This document shows positions 56,150-64,000 of a stretch of 64,000 nt of DNA, one piece after another. The notes below the pieces were generated by a model. It was given only the letters and a program-made list of their open reading frames with translations, had not been told where the DNA came from and made no database searches. Source of the stretch: Areca catechu (Eukaryota > Streptophyta > Magnoliopsida > Arecales > Arecaceae); contig CM038052.1 in NCBI GenBank assembly GCA_021397845.1, forward strand, positions 139,505,854-139,569,853. Reading direction: 5' to 3'. Made by a program: the position numbers and the translations under genes. Position 1 is the first letter of the stretch, and every line of letters starts with the position of its first letter.

Positions 56150-58197
56150 TGGTGTGGACACCTAGACCAGAAGAAATTGACAGGTTGAACCCATATTCTT
56201 GTGGATCACCTGTGAATAAAGCCCTAGGCCCAAGCCCCAAATCACTTGTAAATATTTATCTTAAATTCTATTATTTTAGCTTAGTTGGTTTTAGCCCTAA
56301 ACCCAAAAATTGAGTCTATAAAAAAACTCCAATTTCAATTGAATCGTAAATTCTGTTATAATGGTTCAATGTTATTTAGCCCTTTTTACCAACTTTAAGT
56401 GGGTTTTGTATTTGCATGCCTAATTAAGTATGGTATGGTTCAATTATGAATTGGTTATGCCTTTTGATCAATTTGATCAAGTTGGGCCTTTAGTTATTAG
56501 TTGGTTTAGTTAGTTGGTTGAGTCTTGTAATTGTTTGTTGAGTCCTGTAAAACAAGAGGGGACCCAAGTCAAGACACCATGTGACACCATGTGCCAACCC
56601 AATTCAAGTCTTGGCAACCAATTCTTGGTGCCTATGTCACATGCCCCCTACCACATCATCTTGGACATCATCACATGTCATGTCACATCACTTTGGATGG
56701 CCAACTCAATGTCAAAAGATGGTTGTCTTTTATTTTCATCTAGAAATCCAAACATCCAGACATCTAGACATTTAGACATCTAGACATTGGGACATTTAGA
56801 CAACGTTTAATGCCCAAGATTATCCAAAAGGGAGAAAAGGAGGGTGTCTCAATTTGTCTCTCATTTGAAAGCATTTAATAGGAGTAAAGTAGGACTCTTC
56901 ATCCCATATTTATCATTTGTCGCCCACAACCAAGGAGCATTTCATTCTAATTTTGTCACCCACATCCATGAGAGGTCACCACTTCAAACTTCTCCAAGGA
57001 ATCCATGTAAATCTAAAGATAGTTGATTTCAAATAGAGATATCTTTCAAGTTTGAAATGCAAGAGGCTTAAGAAGGACTCTTGGAGAAGCTAACACCCAA
57101 AAGGAGGAAGATTGCATGCCCACTAAACAAGAATTGTTGCCCATTCACTTGAAGTTTGAATTTCAAATCCAAGGGGAGTAGATGCCAGCATAGGAGAAGG
57201 AATTATCGCCAATTTTGAGAAAGCCAGTCAAGAAAAGAAAGGAGCCTCTCCTCATTTCTTCTCTTCTCATTTTTGTTGCACATTCAAGAGGAGCGCTCCA
57301 TTTCACAATGAGGAGTCCAAATGAAGAAGGCACCTATCCCATTTAAATTTCAAGGAGTTTCCATCCAAGTCAAGAAGAAGAGTAGAGTCCAATGTTATCT
57401 TTAATTATCTTGTATCCAAAGGGAATTCAATGTTATCTTGCTACCTTGTATGGAGGGTCTATAAATACCACTCCATCCCCCATCTTTGTAACCATCTTTT
57501 AATCATTAACGAAACTCTGTCAGTTTGCTTCTACAATTACTGGTTAAGCATTGTAACATAAGAGTGCTCTGTTGGGTAAGTAGTACATCTATGTCTGTGG
57601 GGGGTGCTGAAGCCCTGGTTATCTTCCAAGAGTCCAAGATCCAAGATGCCAGGTGTCATCATCAACATCCAGTCCAGATCCAGATCTAAGCCAACCATCA
57701 TTCTTTCCCTCTCTCTATTCAAATTTCTCTTTTTTACCTCTCTAATCATAGTTCTCTTGCAGGATCCCTAATGTTCTCGATTAGAAGAGGAAGTTTTCCT
57801 TGCCATCCAACCATCATTGAGAAGATCTGCTTTGAAGGAACTGATTTTTGGAATCCTACCGCGAGATCTTGAGAGTTGAATCCAGATCTGCTGCAATGGA
57901 GGAGGGAAAATCATTATTAGTAAGTAACCCATCCAAATCTCATAGATCTTATTCTGTGAAGCAAGAAGTCCTAGTTTCGGTGGTTTCCTAATCATCAAAT
58001 CCAGGGTTCTATTTTGAGATTGCATGCAAATTACATTATTGGTAGTTAGTAGTAATTTTAGTTGCTCTTTCTTAAATTTAATTGCTAGCTTATTTGAGTT
58101 TGCTGCCATTGCTCATTAGAGTTGAACTCTTAATTGTTAGATTAGCCTTGCATCCATCTCACATCATCTTTGGAATCAGAGCTGGCATCCTACATCA
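56150..58197 (+). mobile_element. solo LTR F of a C1/E-like gypsy
   Basis: TGGTGTGGACACC...CATCCTACATCA, about 2,048 bp, with near target duplication CAAGC (56145-56149) / CTAGC (58198-58202). TATA box 57460-57467; ATCTAGACAT-type octamer array 56748-56800. A primer-site-like TGGAATCAGAGC (58171-58182) lies 15 bases from the LTR end. No internal region. Confidence 0.8.
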
Positions 58198-59150
58198 CTA
58201 GCTTTGGTGAGATTTTGCTCGCACAGTAAATACTGAGGAGAAGGACCTGGGAGGAGACGAGCTGGTCTAATATTTCCCTATTGATCTGCTCGACCATAGA
58301 TTGATGGTTTAGGGAAGTGTCTGGGTCACTCTAGACACATTCTACTCCATCGAGCAAAGCAAAAAAGAACCTATGCTTCCACCCCTTAATAGAGGTGGGT
58401 AGATCAGGTTTAAGGCACCCCTTGCAGGGGGATACAGACCACAATCCATCATCAAAGGGGTGGCACTTTAGGGTGAACAGAGCCCTAAAGAGATAGAAGT
58501 TAGCGACGATCCCATTATGGTTCCAGAGGATAATAAATAAAAAATGGTCCGGATAGCATTAGGAATAAGTTAAGCCAAAACTAGATGGTAGTTGCTGAGA
58601 AAGGCAAAAAAGAAGATATAGAAGGGATGACGAAGGCCTGCAAAGAAGAAGTCTTCGTATAGGGCTATCCGACCTGGGCCACTGAGGTGCCCTATCCCCC
58701 TGTCCGGGAACAGAAAGTTGGATGGAGTTGGGGAGCCCAAACAACTTTTGAATGTGGAGGAGATCCTCATCGGTCATCACTCAAGCAATTCCGATGGGAT
58801 CGCCGGACTTCCTAATAGAGGGGGCGGGTGGAGGAGAGACCACGGGGAGTCCAATCACGATCTCCATCCGACGGGGCCCCTTATGAAACACAATCAGGAC
58901 TTCTTCCTACTCACTATTTGAGGAGCGAGGCCCCAGTTGGGAAGACCCCGCACTAGCATAGAGACCTTGGCGATGGTGTCCCCCATCAGAAGGACTCATC
59001 GAAAGTGACAGAAAAGTGAAGGAAGGAAGGAACCAAGAAACCCTAGCGAGGGTACTCCCCCAGTGCAGGCCGAAGGAGGAGAGCAAAGGAATGGAGGGAG
59101 ATGAAGAAGGAGGCCTGACCTGCTGAAACTCCATGACCTTGTCCAAGAAA
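58198..59150 (-). pseudogene. antisense ORF of Tat-like element, N-terminal part (gypsy-type transposon domain)
   Basis: From about 58999: MSPSDGGHHRQGLYASAG, a stop, VLIVFHKGPRRMEIVIGLPVVSPPP, then MTDEDLLHIQKLFGLPNSIQLSVPG and, in the next frame, GRIALYEDFFFAGLRHPFYIFFFAFLSNYHLVLAQLIPNAIRT. The latter is the hallmark of the 'putative gypsy type transposon' domain (Pfam Transposase_28 type). It breaks at F and resumes at 56149. Confidence 0.75.
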
Positions 59151-59423
59151 AGGGAAGAGGCTTTCTCTGGAAGACGAAACCTTGCCTTTTGTCACCTGAA
59201 GAACTTTCTAGAAATGGAAGGATGGGTCTTTTTTAAATGACCTAGAGCCCTATCACCTCCTACCTGTCAAAAACGTGCATCAAGTTTCGCCCTAGGCTAG
59301 CCGGTGCATGCCACGTGTCCAGGGCGATCCTCCAAATCGGGAGCACCCCCTCTTAAATTGGGCACGGCAATTATGCACACTCTTGAAGAAGGGTGGCTTG
59401 GCATCACCCCATTATCACGAAGG
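59151..59423. other. unassigned stretch before copia G
   Basis: No gene supported. It may be 3' noncoding sequence of the Tat-like element; GC-rich part 59280-59350 (GCATGCCACGTGTCC). The joint to G is near 59424. Confidence 0.4.
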
Positions 59424-60276
59424 CCTGATCTTCGGAGCCTTTCACAAAAATTATACATAGAAGAAGTTCTGAAAATGTTCAGCATGGGGAACTCTAAAAG
59501 AGAATTGTTACCTCTTTGGCATGGCATTAATCTCTTCAAGAAAATGTGTCCTAACACACTTGAAGAGATTCAATGCATGAGCAAGATTCCATATGCTTCG
59601 GCAATTGGAAGCCTTATGTATGTCATGTTGTGTACTCGACCTGATATAGCTCTTGTTGTGAGTGTCACGAGCAGATATCAGTCGAATCCAGGTAAGAACA
59701 GTGGATATATGTAAAGAACATTCATTAGTACTTTAGAAGGACTAAAGATTTGTTCTTAGTCTTTGGAGGGAGTTCAGAATTAGGGATAAAGGGATATACA
59801 GACTCAGACTTTATGTCTGATCCTGATGATAGAAAGCCAACATCAGGGTATATGTTTTTCTGCAATGGTGGGGCAACTAGTTGAAAAAGTTCCAAGCAAC
59901 CCATCATAGCAGATTCAACAATGGAAGCAGAGTACATCGCTGTCTCTGAAGCCGCAAAAGAAGTCTTTTGTGAAAAAAGTTCATTGCAGAGCTTGGAGTG
60001 ATGCCATCTGACGCCATCCCCATATATTATGATAATAATGGTGTAATAGCTCTTGCTAAGGAGCCCAGGTCTTACCAGAAGTTTAAGCATATTGAGCGAT
60101 GGTTTCATATCATACACGACTACCACGAAAATAAATTTATTGAGGCACGAAGAGTAGACTCCATCGACAACGTGGCGAACCGCTGACTAAGACTCTGAGC
60201 CAGCAAAAGGCTAATGTCCACTTTAAGAAAATGGGACATAGATGTGTAACCAATTGGCTTCAGTGCAAGTGGGAGA
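59424..60276 (+). pseudogene. copia G: RT C-terminus and RNase H
   Basis: LRSLSQKLYIEEVLKMFSMGNSKRELLP, IPYASAIGSLMYVMLCTRPDIA (RT end), then across frames TSGYMFFCNGGATS, SKQPIIADSTMEAEYIAVSEAAKE (RNase H acidic residue), PIYYDNNGVIALAKEPRSYQKFKHIERWFHIIHDY and PLTKTLSQQKANVHFKKMGHR. The element is cut 5' of this. A purine tract, GCAAGTGGGAGAT, ends at 60277 before the LTR. Confidence 0.85.
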
Positions 60277-60277
60277 T

Positions 60278-62247
60278 TGTTAGATTTATGCCCTAAAAGC
60301 CTAGTCAGCTCAACACATTCTAATTTTTAGGGCATGAATTTTGTACTTAATCTTTCTTATTAATAAAAGGGCATTAGTTTTATTCATGTTGATGTGTCTA
60401 TGAATTGTCCATGGAGTTATTAGGCAATGATATATATTCTCAAGAGTTGAGAATCTGAGGCATATGTCTTTATAGTTTAACTCTTAAAAGCTCCCGATTG
60501 TTGGAATATCACGAGGACGGTGATTGATCCATTAAAATTAGTGCACAGATCACCTCTCTTTCTAGGTAAATGAGTCTCTGACCTACAGTGTGGTGACACT
60601 GGAGTGAGAGTGCAAGTAGTTGATAGAGATCAATTGTACTGAGCGTGACCAAGTACAAGAAGTTATAAGCATGACTACTCACTCATCGATAATTTTCTGA
60701 TGCTATAGTCATGTGAATAGTTCTTTGACCTAGAGTGTCTCGGCTACAAATAATAAGGTTACTGTAGTTTGATAGCACAAACACAAGGTTCCTATCCATT
60801 TGGGACCTTGTGGTGTTCGTTGGCTGCATTAAGTTTATTGTAGGAGTAAAGTGTTTCACTTACGATGTTCTTCTAGGTTGTCACCATATACTGCTAGGTA
60901 TCACTGGTGGATTATGAGAGCCCATTATGATCATTGTTGGATCAATGATCTTGATTAGGATTGACATGAAATTGTTTCAGTCCATCAGAAAGAGTTTCGA
61001 TGATGTATAATGGAGATTATAGCATGTCTCATTACCAAACAGGATAGGACCTGAGGGGTCACACACATTAGGAGCTTAAGTAACCAATCAAGAAATCAAA
61101 ATGTTACTAAATTTGGTAATTTTAGTACATTTCGACCTAATTATAAATGTTACAATTAATAAATTATGGATTGATTATTAATTGAATTAAATTAGATTTA
61201 ATTTAATTGAGTAAGGCTCAGTTAATTGATCCTAATTGAGTTGGGTCAATACCCTTTTCGAAATGGTTCGATCGGATTTAAAATTGGTTTCGATTTGACT
61301 GCTAAATCAATTTATTTGGACCAAGACCTAGAGTCTAGTTGGACTAAGACTCTCTTTCCTTGTCTCCCCATATCTCCCCATGCCAAAGTGGCCCCCAAGT
61401 TGTTTTGTGTGACAAAAAGAGTGGGGAGTGGAAAGAGGAGGGTGCTAATAGATTTGGCATGAATAAATTTTAAGAGAGGGAGGAGTCCTTCTCTTCTACT
61501 CCTCCTAAATCCTAGCCAGATTAAATTAAACACTGGTGTTTTGTCTTGGAGGGGTGGCACAACTACTTTATAAATGGGGAGAGGGATTGGCCGACCAACA
61601 CTTTATCTTATTGGCATGAAGAACCTTTGGGCATGAGCATCTTCCTCTTAGCCATCTTCTCCAAAGAGTCTCTCTCCTGGGGTGCCAAGTCCTCCTCTCC
61701 CTTTATTTGTTTTCTTCTTCCTTGTATGAGATCTAGAGAGATATTCTATAAGAGAAAGAAGAAAGAAAGAGGTCCTACATCTTGCAAATCTAAATTTGCA
61801 AGACAAAAGCCGGTTCGAGAAAAGTCGATCCAGATTCGAATTGGCAAGATTTTTAAAGCAGTTGATTTGCGAAAAGAGGAGAGCGCTGCAAGAATCTAGT
61901 AGTCCGGTCATCTCTATGACTCGGTTATGTGAGCTCTGCGTGGATACCAGCAGAGGCCAGGCAATTACGTGGCTCCGGTAGAATCCCGGTTTCAAAAGTG
62001 GATCGGCATATTTTTTAGAGCAAGGATAGCAATCCAGGTAAGTATTTTATGCTTAAAATAATGTTATTTTTAGATCTAATATTTTTTTTATATATTACAG
62101 CATGTTAGGAATTTATGATGAATAAATTAGATTTATGTATAAATTGCATGTTTAGATATAAAATAGTTTTTTTATATCTACTTCTGCAGCATCAGACTTT
62201 TGATACCTGATTGATTACAATATACTATTATTGGGTGAAATCCAACA
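60278..62247 (+). repeat. copia G 3' LTR
   Basis: Starts TGTTAGATTT right after the purine tract and ends AAATCCAACA, whose complement is TGTTGGATTT, so short terminal inverted repeats are present. About 1,970 bp, no coding support. It ends inside the LTR remnant of J. The 5' LTR is missing, so boundaries rest on the termini only. Confidence 0.65.
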
Positions 62248-62330
62248 TCAAATGCCTTTTATAAATAAATAATATCATACATAAGTTGGAAGATTATAGA
62301 AATGCCCATACAAAGATTGGTTTCTAGGGT
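62248..62330 (-). repeat. copia J 3' LTR fragment
   Basis: After the RNase H end the sense sequence reads GTGCAAGTTTGAGATTG, then ATGGTACCC... and ATAAAAGGCATTTGATG, resembling the ATAAAAGGGCATTAG of the G LTR. It breaks at 62247 where G is inserted. Confidence 0.5.
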
Positions 62331-62339
62331 ACCATTTTT

Positions 62340-62830
62340 TCAATCTCAAACTTGCACTAAAGCCAATTGCCTTTGTATTTTATACCCATACAATCTAAGT
62401 GGTGATCAAACTGCTACTTTGGTAGTGCTTTAGTGAATGGGTTTGCTATGCTGTTCTTTACATCTTAGGATGTGCTTGGGCTTATTATGAGACCTTGGTT
62501 TTTTAGCTTGCACAACTCTAGTGTTATCATGGTAAAGTGATACTGGTTGTTGTATAGTAGGAGCCATGCCCAATTTCATGATGAATTTCTTCATCCACAC
62601 AGCTTCCTTTATGGCTTCACTTGTAGCTATGTACTTTGCCTCAGTGACTGAGTCAGCTATAGTTTGCTACTTTGTACTCATCAAACTTACTGCATCACCA
62701 TATAGGGTGAAGACATATCCTGATATGGATTCGTTGTCATCTAGATCTGATTGAAAACTAGAATCTATATAACCTTCTAGTTTCAACTATGATCCACTTA
62801 TATGAGAAAAACATCCAGGTACTTAAGAAT
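62340..62830 (-). pseudogene. copia J RNase H
   Basis: Across frames: SVTEAKYIATSEAIKEA-type stretch near 62600-62650, MAPTIQQPVSLYH near 62550, and FTKALPKQQFDHHLDCMGIKYKGNW near 62400. Frameshifts throughout. Confidence 0.7.
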
Positions 62831-62833
62831 GTT

Positions 62834-63860
62834 TTACATAGCTTTCCAATGATACTCCCCTGGATCAGCCTGGAATGTGCTTACTATGCCCAAGGCATGA
62901 GCAACTTCAGGCGTGGTACATAACATGGCATACATAATTGATCCTGCAGTCAAAGCATAAGCGATCAAACTCATTCTCTCTCTCTTTTCTGGTGTCTTAG
63001 GAGACAACTTCTTGGAGAGGTGTTTGCCTTGACTCATGGGCAAGTAACCTTTTTTTCTTCCCTCCATGTTGAATCTCTTCAACACTAGGTCAATGTACCT
63101 AGATTGGGATAAGCCAAGCACCTTCGTAGATCTATCTCTATAAGTCTTTATACCTAGTATATAGGATGTCTCTCCCAAATCCTTCATGGAAAACTGCTTT
63201 GATAGCCAAGTCTTGATCGATTACAACATTGGGATATAATTTCCAATGATGAGTATGTCATCGACATACAAAACCAAGAAAACAAGGGCACTCCCACTTG
63301 TCTTCTTGTACACACACAGTTCATCCACATTCTTGATGAAATCAAACTCTTTTATTATTTGATCAAAGTGGATGTTCCAACTCCTCAATGCTTGCTTCAA
63401 TCCATAAATATATTTCTTAAGCCTGCATACTTGGTTTGGTCTCTCACTTGAGACAAACCCCTCTAGTTACGACATATAGACTTCTTCCTCAAGATATCCA
63501 TTAAGGAAAGCAATCTTTACATCCATTTGCCAGATTTCATAGTCATAGTATGTAGCTATGATAAGCAATATCCGAATGGACTTGAGCATGGATACTAGTG
63601 AAAATGTTTCATCATACTCAACACCATGTCTTTGTTTGAAACCTTTTGCGACTAGCCTAGCCTTGTAGGTGTCTATTTGATCGTATACTCCAATCTTCTT
63701 CTTGAAGACCCATTTACATCCAATTGGGTTTATTCCCTCAGGTGCATCTACTAATGCCCAAACCTAATTAGAGTACATGGAGTCCATCTCAGATTTCATG
63801 GCTTCCAGCCAATTGTCAAAGTGTCCACTTATGATAGGTTGGTCACAGGATCATCATCCT
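62834..63860 (-). pseudogene. copia J reverse transcriptase
   Basis: In sense: GCKWVFKKKIGVYDQIDTYKARLVAKGFKQ, YEIWQMDVKIAFLNGYLEEEVYM (catalytic Asp), CRLKKYIYGLKQALRSWN, LVLYVDDILIIGN with YVDD, then 62834-63187 MKDLGETSYILGIKTY, GRKKGYLPM and SIMYAMLCTTPEVAHALGIV. Best open piece 117 codons; stops elsewhere. Related to A. Confidence 0.87.
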
Positions 63861-64000
63861 GTATAACACTGGCTTCATTATCATTTTCAAAAACAAAACC
63901 ATATCTGAGAGGTGCACTTCGCACTCTCTTCGACCTATGAAGAGGAGGTGTGTGTTGTGGTTGTTCCTGAACATTAAGAACATATGGATGAGGAATTGCT
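63861..64000 (-). other. copia J, linker upstream of RT at window edge
   Basis: Continues the J polyprotein region between integrase and RT (basic, low conservation). No motif recognised; it runs out of the window. Confidence 0.4.

Noticed and set aside
1..64000. A host gene or a previously undescribed gene system between the elements
   Set aside because: Nearly every block can be assigned to a retrotransposon domain, LTR or spacer; no non-element exon pattern or conserved host protein was recognised.

Overview
This is plant nuclear DNA made almost entirely of nested, decayed LTR retrotransposons. I found no ordinary host gene, rRNA, tRNA, CRISPR array or prokaryotic gene. The angiosperm-type families seen are Ty1/copia of the SIRE type with an env-like ORF, Ty3/gypsy chromoviruses, and a Tat/Retand-like gypsy with an antisense ORF. 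The species cannot be named from the sequence. Nearly every coding region carries stops or frameshifts, so the protein calls are domain remnants read across frames. Letters below are local labels.

Layout. 1-5043: copia element A (minus; RNase H, RT, integrase, protease, gag, probable LTR). 5044-6602: D1, the 5' end of a gypsy element (plus). 6603-22580: SIRE-like copia B2 (minus), whose 3' LTR is split by a complete SIRE-like copia B1 (7476-18672, minus, target duplication CTTTG). 22581-32344: chromovirus C1 (plus), inserted in the B2 RNase H and itself hit by a solo LTR, H (26707-28343, minus, target duplication ACGTC). 32345-33967: D2, a Tat-like gypsy block (minus) with internal deletion and local inversions. 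33968-38332: SIRE-like copia B3 (plus), cut in integrase. 38361-38977: D3, the gypsy integrase end (plus), then a 31-bp minisatellite split by B4 (39218-47415, minus, target duplication TTATG). 48501-59150: antisense (minus) ORF of the Tat-like element, interrupted by internally deleted gypsy E (48606-54796) and solo LTR F (56150-58197). 59424-62247: 3' part of copia G (plus) with its LTR, inserted in the 3' LTR of copia J (62248-64000, minus).

Working logic. In the SIRE-like copies the sense order is LTR, tRNA-iMet primer site, gag, protease, integrase, RT, RNase H, a spacer with an array of a quasi-palindromic motif (GAGTCGGCTC), the env-like ORF, a long 3' spacer, the polypurine tract and LTR. 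The C1/E/F/H LTRs belong to one broad gypsy group: they start TGGTG and have TATAAA-type boxes, and the three with visible ends near a primer-site motif end 15-16 bases past it. These elements are relics that would depend on other copies for any activity.

The most unusual structures are RNA-level or rearrangement signals rather than a new gene system: a hairpin that puts the polypurine tract in its loop in three SIRE-like copies; a second conserved polypurine stem-loop upstream; primer-site repeats inside LTR ends; a leader motif shared by copia and gypsy elements; inverted blocks inside a gypsy RNase H; and a 28-nt inverted filler at a recombination joint.
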